From: Tieghemostelium lacteum
Taxonomy: Eukaryota; Evosea; Eumycetozoa; Dictyosteliales; Raperosteliaceae
Reading direction: 5' to 3'
Length of the DNA: 64,000 nucleotides
Assembly: GCA_001606155.1 (NCBI GenBank)
Contig: LODT01000004.1
Span: forward strand, 1 to 64,000
Part shown: one piece after another, positions 33,031 to 47,113 of the stretch
Layout: every line of letters starts with the position of its first letter
Position numbering within the stretch: position 1 is the first letter of the stretch
Translations under genes and position numbers: made by a program
The notes under the pieces: generated by a model
The model's database searches: none
What the model saw: only the letters and a program-made list of their open reading frames with translations
Told to the model about the DNA's origin: nothing

Positions 33031-34566
33031 ATGTTACAACATTTATTATTGTCAAAAATATTTAATTATCTATTTTACGTTTATATTGACAGAGTTGGTT
33101 TATTTTTATATATTGTTGGTCAAATTAGGATTGTTTGCAAAGAATGGAGCGAATTAATACCAAGGCTAAATCTAAATATACCTATAGAAATGAATCAATT
33201 CTCAAATATGACTGGGTTTTTTCAATGCATTCTAAATTATTGTGATAGAGCAAATATATCACCAAGAATTACAACAGTATCACAGAATCTTGATTTTGGA
33301 ATAGGTGATAAATTGTATAAAAAGTTTTGTAATTCAATTGTATCTATTGTGTGGGACCCATATCTGATATCTTTTGATGTGCAATCTTTGACGAATCTAG
33401 AAAAACTAGATATTGTATTCAATGATCAATATGATAAAACTGAAATTTCACTTAGTCTACCAAATTTAAAGAGACTATCCATTGGTTTTCATGAGGAAAC
33501 AATTGAATTACCAAAAATTATCAATTCTTCTTTGGAAACTTTAGATATTTATTCAAGAAACATTCATTTTGATTATCTATATCCATGGAAACACTCATTA
33601 AAGGAGTTAATATATCGATCGAGTAATGATATTCCAGTGGAGACCTATCGATTAATTATTGGAGAATTAAAATCATTACAAACATTAGTAATTCCATTCC
33701 TCAGAGAAACTTCATTGAATGAAACAATAGAGTTATTATCCTCCGTTCACAATTCATTATCTACTATTGAGTTGTCAAACCCATTAGCACAACTAAAGCT
33801 GAATAAATCAGCTGAATTAGTAGATTATCTAAACAAATCAAAAACTATAAAATCTTTTACAATCTATGCCATTTTTCTTTGTACAAATGGATTAAAAATT
33901 ATAAATCAAACCCTTGAAAGTCTAATTGTACAGACAAAGGGTAGAGCTATATTAGATTTACATCAATTGTGGGTATGTAAATCTTCATTAACCACATTAC
34001 AGATAGAAATGGCAAATCATGACAATATAGAATCAATTTTTCATTACCACATTGGATCTCTAAAAAAAGTAACATTTAATAGAGGTACAACTAAACATTT
34101 GTTGGTAATTAAGAGAATGATATTGGAAAATATCCCTACATTGAATACTCTTGGATTATTTTCCTATGATGAGGATTCAATTAAAAAACTAGTTAATCCA
34201 TTATCATCAAATAGATATATTAGTAATCTAAATCTTTCAACTCTAACTGGCAAGATATTAATTGAAATCTTACAAAACTGTGTTAATATAGTAAATATTT
34301 ATATAGAATATTTATTTTCATTTGATCTTAAAAAATTTAGTAAAATAACATCAGTGTCAGTAAAACATCTTCATTCCTTAGTATCACTAAATACATGGAA
34401 TTCAACTAGTTATTCTAAAGAGAAAACTCATGATTATCTAATTCAGACATTTAAAAATAATATTAATCTTCATACTTTAAAATTTAGTAATTACAATATA
34501 TATTCATCACCTCAACTTGATAAAATACTATTATCTATCTCTCCAAACTTTTTAGAATGTAACTAA
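33031..34566 (+). CDS. F-box/LRR-like protein
   Basis: Single-exon protein of 511 residues. The N-terminus is a recognisable F-box (MLQHLLLSKIFNYL, then IRIVCKEWSELIPRLNL). The remainder consists of irregular leucine-rich repeats (LTNLEKLDIVFND, LPNLKRLSIGFHE, LKSLQTLVIPFL). It is likely a substrate adaptor of SCF ubiquitin ligases. It belongs to the same broad dictyostelid family as the genes at 9460 and 53130. The stop codon faces that of the phosphodiesterase gene across 81 bases. The start is the first ATG in the frame. A nearby ATG at 33018 is out of frame. Confidence 0.72.
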   Translation: MLQHLLLSKIFNYLFYVYIDRVGLFLYIVGQIRIVCKEWSELIPRLNLNIPIEMNQFSNMTGFFQCILNYCDRANISPRITTVSQNLDFGIGDKLYKKFCNSIVSIVWDPYLISFDVQSLTNLEKLDIVFNDQYDKTEISLSLPNLKRLSIGFHEETIELPKIINSSLETLDIYSRNIHFDYLYPWKHSLKELIYRSSNDIPVETYRLIIGELKSLQTLVIPFLRETSLNETIELLSSVHNSLSTIELSNPLAQLKLNKSAELVDYLNKSKTIKSFTIYAIFLCTNGLKIINQTLESLIVQTKGRAILDLHQLWVCKSSLTTLQIEMANHDNIESIFHYHIGSLKKVTFNRGTTKHLLVIKRMILENIPTLNTLGLFSYDEDSIKKLVNPLSSNRYISNLNLSTLTGKILIEILQNCVNIVNIYIEYLFSFDLKKFSKITSVSVKHLHSLVSLNTWNSTSYSKEKTHDYLIQTFKNNINLHTLKFSNYNIYSSPQLDKILLSISPNFLECN

Positions 34567-34647
34567 TTAATCTATTTGTTATGTTTTAATAAATAAATTA
34601 GGTTTGTTTTGGGGGGTGTTTTATTTTGGGATTTGTTTGTTTTTTTT

Positions 34648-35892
34648 TTATATACAAATAGGTTCACCTTGATCAGGTATAATTATATTTAGACCTAGAG
34701 TATTACTTTGACATAGTTCCTTGTAAATTATTCTTTTTTGTGGTAGATTTTGTGGAGTTGGACCTACTGCTGGTTTAATATGTTGAATGATTAATTTTAC
34801 TCCTTTTAGTGGATTCTTTATATTTTGTGGATTTTCTCTAGCAACAAGATCTTTCAGTAATGCCATAATGTCTTTAGGTCTCAAATGTCCATAGAGTAGA
34901 TTATCGGGTGTACTATTAGGGAAAGAACATTCAATAAAGATAGCCTGTACAGTGGTAATATTTACATCTCTCCATACATTGTAAATCTTTTGTTTCCAAT
35001 CACAGCCAAAGGTATTTGATGATGGTACACCAGTATCAGAGAAAAATACAATTTGTTGATTGGTTTGAGTATCTTGAAACAAGAATGCAGTAGACATTAT
35101 AGAGTCATGACACAGCTCATAGGATTTCAATTTGATATTATGAGGGAAATCATTTTTAATAATTTCTTTTTGAGATTCGTTTAAGAATATCAAATCAGAG
35201 AGATAATATTCACGATCAGCCTGAAGATTATAGTAATCATATCTTCCATATCCAGGTAGATTTGGCCAAATCAAATTATTAAATAAATGATTTTGAATTG
35301 CAATTAGAGTACTCTGTAGACCTACAATAGTTTTCTTTTGTAAGATGGCACTTTGAGTTGGAGCATCAGTGATACGTAATCTTAATAATAAACCCAATAA
35401 ACCACTGGAAATTGGTGGTTGTATATCAAATGCATTATTTGGTAAATAGTCTTCTGGACTAACATCAATTAGACCAGCAACATGGTCTAAATGTGGATGA
35501 CCAATAAAGTAACCAAGTATATGGTTCTTTATAAACCAAGCTGTCTTTTGTTCTGGTAAAATCGCCCAATTTGGATAGGTTATATTTAGATATTGAGAAT
35601 TGAATCGATAGGTTAAAAATTTTGAAATTCCTTTCCAAATGGTACCAGCATCCAGTGCAATAAATAAATTACTGCCTTTCTTGGTAATCAAGAATGACGA
35701 CAGATTACTCTCATCTAATCCACCAGCTGTACCCAGTGGAATTGTAATAAAGGAAGCGGATTTACATTCTTTTTCTGAAAATGATCCACTGTATATTGAT
35801 GATCCATAATCTGATATATCATCATCAATTAATGCATCTTCTGATTTTATATTATTAATTATAAGTATAAAAACTAAAATTATTCCAATTCT
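34648..35892 (-). CDS. Class II cyclic-nucleotide phosphodiesterase (PdsA/Pde7 type), N-terminus incomplete
   Basis: Secreted-type class II cAMP phosphodiesterase, which in D. discoideum clears extracellular cAMP so that waves can form. The main exon encodes 414 residues. The metal-binding signature GHPHLDHVAGL is intact. Other family blocks are LFIALDAGTIWKG, FFSDTGVP, FIECSFPN and LIIQHIKPAVG. A hydrophobic stretch (ILVFILII) followed by NNIKSED looks like the end of a signal peptide. The start is not resolved. ATG at 35969-35967 with a GTAAGT donor gives an 8-base exon that does not join in phase with the acceptor at 35893. It could be an assembly indel or another leader exon. Long upstream gap described separately. 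Confidence 0.88.
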   Translation of the reverse strand, partial: RIGIILVFILIINNIKSEDALIDDDISDYGSSIYSGSFSEKECKSASFITIPLGTAGGLDESNLSSFLITKKGSNLFIALDAGTIWKGISKFLTYRFNSQYLNITYPNWAILPEQKTAWFIKNHILGYFIGHPHLDHVAGLIDVSPEDYLPNNAFDIQPPISSGLLGLLLRLRITDAPTQSAILQKKTIVGLQSTLIAIQNHLFNNLIWPNLPGYGRYDYYNLQADREYYLSDLIFLNESQKEIIKNDFPHNIKLKSYELCHDSIMSTAFLFQDTQTNQQIVFFSDTGVPSSNTFGCDWKQKIYNVWRDVNITTVQAIFIECSFPNSTPDNLLYGHLRPKDIMALLKDLVARENPQNIKNPLKGVKLIIQHIKPAVGPTPQNLPQKRIIYKELCQSNTLGLNIIIPDQGEPICI

Positions 35893-35961
35893 ATATTATT
35901 TAAATATTGTTATAATTAGTTAGTAACCTAGTAATTTAGATATATTCACAAATAAACTTAC

Positions 35962-35969
35962 AATTTCAT
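35962..35969 (-). other. Candidate 8-base first exon of the phosphodiesterase gene
   Basis: ATGAAATT followed by a consensus GTAAGT donor lies where a first exon is expected. Joined to the acceptor at 35893 it runs one base out of frame, giving a stop after eight codons. Either the true first exon lies elsewhere or one base is wrong in the sequence. Confidence 0.35.
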
Positions 35970-38729
<2,760 letters not shown>

Positions 38730-38733
38730 TTAA

Positions 38734-39378
38734 TTAATATTTATATTTAGATCTATTTCTATCTCTATCTCTATCTCTACCCATACTACTACCAAGTGAA
38801 TGGGAATGGTGTGAATGTGAATTTTGATTGGATTTTGATGATCTATTTAATTTTATGATTGGACCTTTACCAACTGAACTATTGGTTATAAATGCCCAAT
38901 CGACAGACAACTTATTACCAGCTAATTCATAACCATTACCAGATTTGATTGCATCTTCAGCCTCAGATTTGGTTTCATACTCAATCAATGCATAACCTTT
39001 AATATAACCAGTTCTTCTATCTATATTTAAATGTATATTTTTTATAGGACCATACTCTGCGAAAACATCACGCAAATCTGGTTCTTGTACTTCTTCTTGA
39101 ATATTTCTAATGAATATAATCCAACCTTCAATAGATTTCTGTGGTGCACCATCTTCATCCATATGTATACCACCACTCATAGATGCACTACCACTCTCGG
39201 GATTCTTTAGTGTATGAAATTCACCACCTTTACCAGCATAACGTTCATCCGAATCTACATCCATAGAATCTACTGCTCCACGTCCCTTTATTTTATTTGG
39301 TAGTTTACCTTTTCTAAGATCTTCTGTAAATATCTTTTCTCTTTCATTTTCTGTGTTATCAATTTTGATATCTGTCAT
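38734..39378 (-). CDS. rbm8A: RBM8A/Y14, exon junction complex RNA-binding protein
   Basis: Y14 pairs with MAGOH in the exon junction complex, marking spliced mRNAs for export and decay. Single exon, 214 residues. The RRM (about 83-165) has RNP2-like WIIFIRNI and RNP1-like [12 protein letters not shown], followed by [23 protein letters not shown], which is typical of Y14. The N-terminal acidic half contains the usual [13 protein letters not shown] region. The tail is Ser/His-rich and ends in Arg-Asp repeats. The start is the ATG before TDIKIDN. An upstream poly-A leader gives no alternative ATG. Confidence 0.93.
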   Translation of the reverse strand: MTDIKIDNTENEREKIFTEDLRKGKLPNKIKGRGAVDSMDVDSDERYAGKGGEFHTLKNPESGSASMSGGIHMDEDGAPQKSIEGWIIFIRNIQEEVQEPDLRDVFAEYGPIKNIHLNIDRRTGYIKGYALIEYETKSEAEDAIKSGNGYELAGNKLSVDWAFITNSSVGKGPIIKLNRSSKSNQNSHSHHSHSLGSSMGRDRDRDRNRSKYKY

Positions 39379-39622
39379 CTTATTAACTTTGATATAAAAA
39401 AAAAACAAAAAAAAATTAATCTGTTATAGAGAAAATTCGAAATTAAATGAAATTTCAGTTGACATTGTCATCATCATCATCATAATTAAATAATATCTAA
39501 CTGACTGAGTACAAACAAATGTATCATTTGAGAAGATTATTTTTTCGTTATTTAATTTCTTAGAAGATAAAATTGATATTTTTAATTTTTTTTTTATTAA
39601 TTTCAATTAAACATTATAAAAG

Positions 39623-40762
39623 ATGTCAAAACAAGATGAAGTGATGGATGATTTTAAAGTAAGATTTTACTCAGCAATGGTATTATCAGGAGTTGGTGAT
39701 GCAATGGGATATAAAAATGGTAGATGGGAATTTGGTAGTTTTCCACAGATTATCAAAGACTACAACGCATTAGGTGGTTACAAGAATATCAATATAAATA
39801 GACAAGAATGGAGAGTTTCAGATGATACTGTAATGCATATGGCAACTGCAATTGCCATCACCAGACATAAAGTAGATGAGAAAGTTTCTAATGAGAAACT
39901 ATGTGAAGAGATGGCATTAGCCTATGTAAGATCAATGGAAGATATGAATGGTAGAGCACCTGGTAGACAATCTATTGAGTCTACTAGTTATATGACACCA
40001 GGTGCAAAAAAGAAATGTTTGAAATGGAATGAAATTCCATATGGCACTCAAGGTGGTGGTTGTGGTGGTGCAATGAGATCTATGTGTATAGGTTTGAAAT
40101 ATAGTTCACCGGATCAATTAGAGACTCTAATCGAACTATCTATTGAGTCTGGTAGAATTACACATAATCATCCAGTTGGATTTTTAGGTGCAATGGTATC
40201 TGCACTATTTACATCTTATGCACTTCAAGAGATAGCAACTAAAGATTGGGGATCATTACTATTTGATAAAATTCAACCATTGGCAAGAGAATATCTTAAA
40301 AAAACTGAAAATCAAAGTAATCGTAAATGGGAAGACTATGAAAGAGGTTGGAATTATTTTTGGACTGCTTGGGAAAGTTATTTAAAACTCAGAAAGATAC
40401 CATTTAGTAAATATACACCACCTGGTGATATTCATTATCCAATATTCCCAGATCTCTATGATTTTAAAGAACGTGATGAATTTTATGCTAGTATTTCATT
40501 TTCAGGTTGGGGTGGTAGCAGTGGTCATGATAGTGTTATCATTGCCTATGATGCACTTTTAGGTGCTGGTGATTCTTGGGAAGAAATGATTAAACGTGCC
40601 ATTCTACATTCTGGCGATAATGATAGTACTGGTGCCATTGGTTGTTGTTGGTGGGGTGCTATCTATGGTTTCTATCAAGTACCTGCTTGTAATTATGATC
40701 ATTTAGAATATCGTTCAGTTATAGAAGGACTTGCTGCAAAACTCTATGAATTAAGATGTTAA
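39623..40762 (+). CDS. adprh: ADP-ribosylarginine hydrolase (ARH1)
   Basis: Enzyme that removes ADP-ribose from arginine residues, reversing mono-ADP-ribosylation. Single exon, 379 residues (human ARH1 357). Both halves of the metal site are present: SDDTVMHMATA near residue 73 and HSGDNDSTGAIGCCWWG near residue 330. Further family blocks are GVGDAMGYKNGRWEF, ESGRITHNHPVGFLGA and SGWGGSSGHDSVIIAYDALL. A small insertion around YFWTAWESYLKLRKIP is also found in ARH1. It is divergent to Y14 and followed by MRM2 on the same strand, 118 bases later. Confidence 0.95.
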   Translation: MSKQDEVMDDFKVRFYSAMVLSGVGDAMGYKNGRWEFGSFPQIIKDYNALGGYKNININRQEWRVSDDTVMHMATAIAITRHKVDEKVSNEKLCEEMALAYVRSMEDMNGRAPGRQSIESTSYMTPGAKKKCLKWNEIPYGTQGGGCGGAMRSMCIGLKYSSPDQLETLIELSIESGRITHNHPVGFLGAMVSALFTSYALQEIATKDWGSLLFDKIQPLAREYLKKTENQSNRKWEDYERGWNYFWTAWESYLKLRKIPFSKYTPPGDIHYPIFPDLYDFKERDEFYASISFSGWGGSSGHDSVIIAYDALLGAGDSWEEMIKRAILHSGDNDSTGAIGCCWWGAIYGFYQVPACNYDHLEYRSVIEGLAAKLYELRC

Positions 40763-40880
40763 ATTGCTAGTACTAATCATCCAATTCGAATAAATTAATC
40801 ATTTTAAATTTATTGTGTTATTATAATCCATAATAAATATTTGTATTATTTAAATTATTTATTACAAAATTTTTTTTGAA

Positions 40881-41463
40881 ATGAATCATATAAAAATGAT
40901 TCGTTTTTCAAGTAAAATTAAATTAATTAGTAACAATGTAAATAGATTATATAGCACAACAACAACAACAACATCTAATAATAATAACAATAGTAAAGTT
41001 AAAAAGAGCTTTTGGAGTAAAACCGAATCAAAAGATAATAAACCGATTGAAAAGAATGCACAACATTACCAAAATGAAATGGGTGGTATTTTACCAAAAT
41101 CAGTGGCCAACAGTACGATTAGTAATAATTGGTTAAAGAGACAAATGACAGATCCCTATGTATTAAAAGCACAATTATATAAATATGTCTCTAGAGCAGC
41201 ATTTAAATTATTAAATATAGATCAGCAATCTAAAATCTTAAAAAAGGGTGATATTGTTGTAGATTTAGGAGCAACACCAGGAAGTTGGACACAGGTTGCT
41301 AAAGAAAAAGTTGGTACCACTGGTAATGTTGTATCTATTGATATGAACATTGATGGTTTTCAATTAGAATTAGATAATTTTATTCAAGCTGATCTCAGAG
41401 ATATTGGCCATATAACTGATGAGATTACACTTTTATTAAATAAGAAGAAATCAAATAACATTA

Positions 41464-41505
<42 letters not shown>

Positions 41506-41876
41506 GTAAAATAGAAAAGAAAATAACTAAAGTTGATGTTGTAGTTTCAGATATGGCACCACATTATTGTGGTATTCCTAGTGTTGATCACGATAGACTT
41601 ATGGAATTAGCCAATAATTCATTGACTATTGCAAAAACACTTCTCAAGAATGGAGGTAATTTTGTAACTAAGGTCTCAAGAGGTGGAAATGAAAAAAAGT
41701 TTTTTAAAACATTACAAGATAATTTCTTACAAGTCAAATCAATTAAACCTGATGCATCTAGGGTTGAATCTTCTGAAATCTATTATGTTGCAAAACACTT
41801 TATAGATTATGAATCAAGAAAAGAAAAACAAGATTCAAATAAAGTTGAAAATACCAAAAAAGTAGAAGATGATTAA
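40881..41876 (+). CDS. mrm2: Mitochondrial rRNA 2'-O-methyltransferase (MRM2/FtsJ family)
   Basis: RrmJ/FtsJ-type enzyme expected to methylate the large mitochondrial rRNA. Single exon, 331 residues. The N-terminus is basic and rich in Ser/Thr (MIRFSSKIKLISNNVNRLYS), like a mitochondrial presequence. The catalytic K-D-K-E tetrad can be traced: Lys in YVSRAAFKLL, Asp in VVVSDMAPH, Lys in FVTKVSRGG and Glu in ASRVESSEIYYVA. Motif I is VDLGATPGSWTQVA. A poly-Asn run (about 13) interrupts the domain between beta strands without disturbing the motifs. Confidence 0.92.
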
Positions 41877-41960
41877 TCTTTTGTATAGTTATGTACATGG
41901 CAATGGGCCAGAGAACAAAAACAAATGGTATCGATATTTGTTATTGATTTATTATTATAA

Positions 41961-43195
41961 TTATTTTGATTTTTCTTTAGTTTTAAATACTGATGGTATA
42001 CTAATGAATTTCTTTACATATTTAAAATAACTTCCACTTCCTTCAATATTATTATTATTATGATTATTATTGGTATTAGTATTATTATTTAGTGAAAATG
42101 AGGTTGATAGAGATTGTGAGGAATATGATAAAGGTGATATTGGAGGTGATAGTATATTAGGTGATATTGTAACTGTTGGTGTTGAATTTGTAGAGTTGGA
42201 TAGATTTGAATTGGAATTTGAGAAGATAATAGACAGTAATCTACTTGGTAATGCTTGTTGGTTGTTTAATTGAGTTGGTGTTGTTATTGAATTTTCACTA
42301 GATGAAGGTGTTTCGTTTTTTCTTTTTAGATATTCAGTAGCTGAAATTGGGTTGTTTGTGTTGGCAGATGATGAACTATTTCTAAGTGGTCTTCTACTAC
42401 CATTACTATTACTACTATTACTACCAAGTTTAGTACCATGTCGGTTATTGGTAGTACCAGGATCATTATCATTGCTATTCGTTGTAAACATCTTATTAAA
42501 ACTGACTAAAAATTCAATCCATGCTGATTTTGATGTGGTTTCATGTCCACCCTTGTTTGGTGGTATAAATAACTGTATATAAGATTGTGCAATAAAGATG
42601 ATAAATACTATACGATAACATATCTTGAATGTATCATTTCTAAGGTAATTGGTATGTTGATAATAACCCATCAAATCAAATCTTGAAATTTCCAATATTC
42701 TAACAACAACTGGAAAACTTGAACTCATCAACAGTATAATACCAGTATTGATAATCATCTTTCTCAATGAAGTTGAATGAATCTTTGGTCTGATATTTGA
42801 AAAGTATCCAATTGTAAAAAAACCAACAAATGCCGATACCATCAGATACAGTATAATAGTAGTCTCAAATAGAGATTCCATATACCCTAACTGATTGGTA
42901 TATCTTAGAAAATCATATACGTTATCAACTTTGAATGATGCAGCTGATTTCACACCAAACAAATCGGTTACAATATCTAACAATCTCTTTGCTAAATGAA
43001 TGAATACCTTGAATACAACCCAACCAGTAATCAATAAATTCACCAATGTGAATAGTAGTGATAGTATTCTTCTCGCCAATACTGAATTGAAATATCTATT
43101 AGGTCTATGAATAGACTCTATAAAGACTCGTAATTGACTTTTTGTCAATTTTAATTTACTAATTTGGCTATTAATTTCAGAATTTGTACCATTAC

Positions 43196-43242
<47 letters not shown>

Positions 43243-44307
43243 GTTGTTAATTTCTTTAAATTTTGAATTTTATCTTTGATAATCTCAATTTCAAATAGAG
43301 CTGCTTTGATTTCATCATCTACTGGTTTGAGTACTCGAAAACTCATACCTTTACTAATTAATATATTAAATCCTCTTGGTACACAAACTATAAATTAAAT
43401 GATCAGTAACTAATTAACGTTAGATAAATATATAAAGTACATACATAGAACAAATATAGTTCCTGAAGTTGAAATTAAAGAGAATGAAAATGGTAAATAA
43501 TCAGAACTTATATACTCAAGACCAATACCATGTTGATCAAAGAATAGTTTATAAAGGATAAAAATAAAACCTATAAAAACTACATCTAACAGTACAATGA
43601 CTATTAATGCCTCCTTGATACGATTTAATATCGTTCTACCTTTGATTCCTTCGGCTTCATAATAAAAATAGGTAAATGGTAGAATAAGAAATAAGGATAT
43701 ATTCGCACCCCAAAATATCTTATTCCAAAATGCTAAAATATAAATGATAATAATTTAAATGTCAGTCAGGTGAATGTACCATTGTAAAATAACCAAATCC
43801 TAAAACCTACAAAATATTAAATTTCTATTTAACCATTGGGTATAATAACTAGTTGGCCATGTAGTTAATATCTCATTACTTATCAGAGTAATGGGTATCA
43901 ATAACATGCTTGCTAATGAAACTGAAAAACAAAGTGTACATAATATTCTCCTATTGTGTTGTTATTGTAGGTTGTAGTATTATTATTGGTATTAGTTAAA
44001 ACTCTACTAAATTATACACTGTAAATGTAACATACGGTATATAAACTCTTTTGAATTGATCTTTCTTCCTAATGAATCTTCTTAAAATAAAATGTGAAAT
44101 TATGAATAAAAGTAAAAGAAAAGTGCTAGCAACAATACCATCTCTCATTAAAATATATACATCGTCTAGAGGTGTTAATGCTACTGCTGTTGATCCTAAT
44201 CGATTAGAATCTACAATTTGACTATGAGTTGAGTCCTCATATATTTCTGTTGCTGTCACTGCTGATAGTGATGTTGGTGATAAATTTTGTAATTTATTCT
44301 TTGCCAT
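41961..44307 (-). CDS. LMBR1-family multi-pass membrane protein
   Basis: Exons, minus strand, are 44307-44036, 43950-43811, 43732-43445 and 43387-41961, giving 708 residues. All junctions are in phase. LMBR1/LIMR proteins have nine membrane segments and have been proposed as lipocalin or endocytic receptors. Matching blocks are LISNEILTTWPTSYYTQWLN, KIFWGANISLFLILPFTYFY, YYEAEGIKG, IILYLMVSAFVGFFT, then SNIRPKIHSTSLRKMI and SSSFPVVVRILEISRFDLM. A poly-Asn run sits in the cytoplasmic loop. An Asn/Ser-rich tail of about 190 residues replaces the short tail of animal members. The ligand is unknown. Confidence 0.88.
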
Positions 44308-44688
44308 TCTTTCAAATTACAATAAATACATGTTATCTATCTACAGAAAAATATTCATATGTACAACACTGGATAAAACTAAAAAATGTAAAAAAAACTC
44401 ATTTATTTTCTAAAAATCACACTTTTATATTTTCTTTCTAAACATTCAACATTAAATTTTTATAATCAATTAGTTCAATTAAAAAAGTACTAGTTATTTT
44501 AATTATCAAAAAGGTCTTAGATCATCAATGGTAAATAACGTAGATTTGGTCTTTGTGGTCTAGGATACAAATAGTAATACTTCCTCGATCCTATTGAATA
44601 CACAGAAATGATTTGTAAATTTTGGTCTACATTTAGAAGGGACTCTTTTTTAATATTAATAATTTAAAATAATTTATTTTGTAAATAT
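44308..44688. other. Spacer between the LMBR1 and transglutaminase-like genes
   Basis: A 381-base spacer that should contain the LMBR1 promoter and the 3' end of the next gene. On the minus strand, 44660-44517 stays open for about 45 codons and reads protein-like (VDQNLQIISVYSIGS, then YYLYPRPQRPNLRYL) but lacks an ATG. See findings. Confidence 0.5.
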
Positions 44689-46188
44689 TTAAGCAGTATT
44701 AACTATCCATTTTTCAGTTTGAGTGTGACCATTCCATGTACCATTAACATAGAATGGACAAGATTGTAAATAATGTTGTGTTGAAGTGTGGATAATAAAA
44801 TTAATATTTTCAAACTCACCAACATGGAATGATAAAAAGTTTCCACAATATTTTCCAAAACTATGATCAACACTGTGAATGAATCCTGAACCGTCATAGG
44901 GAATCCATCCAACTTGGTCACAGTAGAATTCACCTTTAACATGATTTTGACCATCATCTTTACCTGTGAATATCCATCTTCCAACTAAAGTTCGACAAGG
45001 GATACCATGATATCTCATAAATGTTGCAAAAAATGTTGTTAGAGATCCACAATCACCACGTTTAAGTTCAATAACTTTACTTGATGGAATTCCATTATCA
45101 GTACCAGAGTATTTAAAGTTTTTGTTAATGTGAGTTGCTACTCTATATCCATAGGTAAGAGTATGCTCTAACTGACCATCCTCCATTTGTCTTCTCTGTA
45201 GTCCATGTTGATTCATATAGTCAATGAAAACTTTTGAAGTAGTTTCAATCTTTTCAGTTGGTTTAGTAAAGAAATGGTATTCTTCATCAGTAAGTGTCTC
45301 GCATGGTATCAATGAGGAATTTGATGGTAGAGGTGACCCATTAGCCTCACGAAGTGTTATTGAATAGGTATCAGTTGAAACTAGATATCTATAAGAAATA
45401 CCATGTTGAACAATCTCATTATTGGTGACATAGGATCTAAAAGCCAATTGATGACCACATTGGATAACCTCACTAGTTTGAATATGACTTTGATTCTTTC
45501 CATCATAAACCTCAAAAGATGCATTTTTGATATCCTGTGTATGGAATGATGGTGGTACTGGTATAATAAATGACCATGCTGTAACTTTGGATTTTGAAGC
45601 ATCTTTCATAACAGTTAAAGATGTATCAACACTTGATACATATTTTCTCACCAATTCAAATCTCTTTGAACTAACTTGGTTATGATTACTATAATCAACT
45701 ACAAAACTACTTGTATTTTGATTAGTAATATTCATATTCTTCAAAAATGAACTTGAAAACATTTTGTTTAGTGGGTTACTTTGAACTAATGGTTTACTTG
45801 TTGTTGCTACTGGTTGCTTTTGTGGTTGTTGTAGTTGTGGAGGTTGTTGTTGTTGTATAGCAGCAGGTTTTGGTTGTTGTTGTGGTGGTCCTTTTGGAAC
45901 TAATGGTCTTGGGGGTTGTTGCTGTTGAATAATATTTGATTGTTGTAAACTGTTATTAACAGAATTGTTATTTAATTGAACTGAAGATGGTCTTTTTGAA
46001 AGTGTTGGTTGAGGTTGTGTTGGTTGTTGCTGTTGTTGTACTGCAGGTGGTTTTGATTGAGAAGGAGGTCCTTTCGGTACCATTGGTCTTGGTTGTTGTT
46101 GTTGATTAATACTATTATTTACAGTATTTGGGTTTAATTGACCTGATGATGGTCTTTTTGATAGTGAAGGTTGAGATTGTGTTGGTGG

Positions 46189-46247
<59 letters not shown>

Positions 46248-47113
46248 GGTTTATACTATTACTCATAGTATTTTGATTTAACTGCATTGATGTTGGTCTT
46301 AATTTAGCGCCAAATGGTGAAGGTTGAGGTTGTGAAGAAGGTTGTTGCTGTTGTGATTGTTGGTTTGCAGTAGATCTAAGTTGTGGTAAACTATTAACAG
46401 TTGGTAAAACTTTAACACCAAGGTTACTGGCATTACCACCAGGTGGTGGTGGAGGTAATGATCTATGACTATTAGTTGGTGATGTATTATTACTATTATT
46501 ACTATTACTTAAAATTGAAGATACAGGATTATAATAAGGAGGTTGTTGTTGTAAGAGTGATTGTGAAGCAGATTGATAACATAAACTGATATTCTGATAT
46601 AAATAAGATAATGAAATCTGTATATTATGTACAGGTACTATAAAATAAGAATTCTTATCTTCAAAAAACTGAGATAGTATCTGAGTGACATCAGTACCAT
46701 TTTGAAAAGCTAATTGAATTTCATTTATTCTCTGACAATAATAATGTAAACTATCACAATTCTCTCTAACACTTTCATACCAATCATTATAAATCTGTTT
46801 AAGATCTTTCTCTAACTGTTCATTGTATCCCAGTAATGGTTGATTATTCAAATACTCTGAATTTAAGTTTTGACCAACCAATAATTCTACATTTGCCCAA
46901 TTCAATGTCAGACAAGTCAAAAAAATAAAAAAAAGGCACAATATAATTAGTAATCTCATTATTGTTATTGTAGTTTTAGATTGCACATTGCTGGCTGTTT
47001 ACAATGGCGCCAATGAACTTACCTTTAATTCTGTCAATTTGTAAATTTTGAAATTGCTGAATACCTAAAATATTATATACTTCTTTATTGAATTCGACTA
47101 GTAAACTATCCAT
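44689..47113 (-). CDS. Transglutaminase-like domain protein
   Basis: Preferred model, minus strand: exons 47113-47023 and 46886-44689 (GTAAGT donor, TGTAG acceptor, phase 1), giving 762 residues. The C-terminal third is a transglutaminase-like fold. The catalytic Cys is in KRGDCGSLTTFFATFMRYHG, the His in NHVKGEFYCDQVGWIPYDG and the Asp in the same strand. An N-terminal helical region (NEQLEKDLKQIYNDWYESV) is followed by 250 residues rich in Gln, Pro and Ser, including a poly-Gln run of about 20. The reaction may be proteolysis or deamidation rather than cross-linking. An ATG inside the intron (46959) would instead give a signal-peptide-like start. See findings. Confidence 0.82.

Noticed and set aside
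46887-46959. Taking the signal-peptide start at 46959 as the main start of the transglutaminase-like gene
   Set aside because: The consensus GTAAGT donor and phase-correct acceptor around it make the spliced form more likely. The alternative is kept as a finding.
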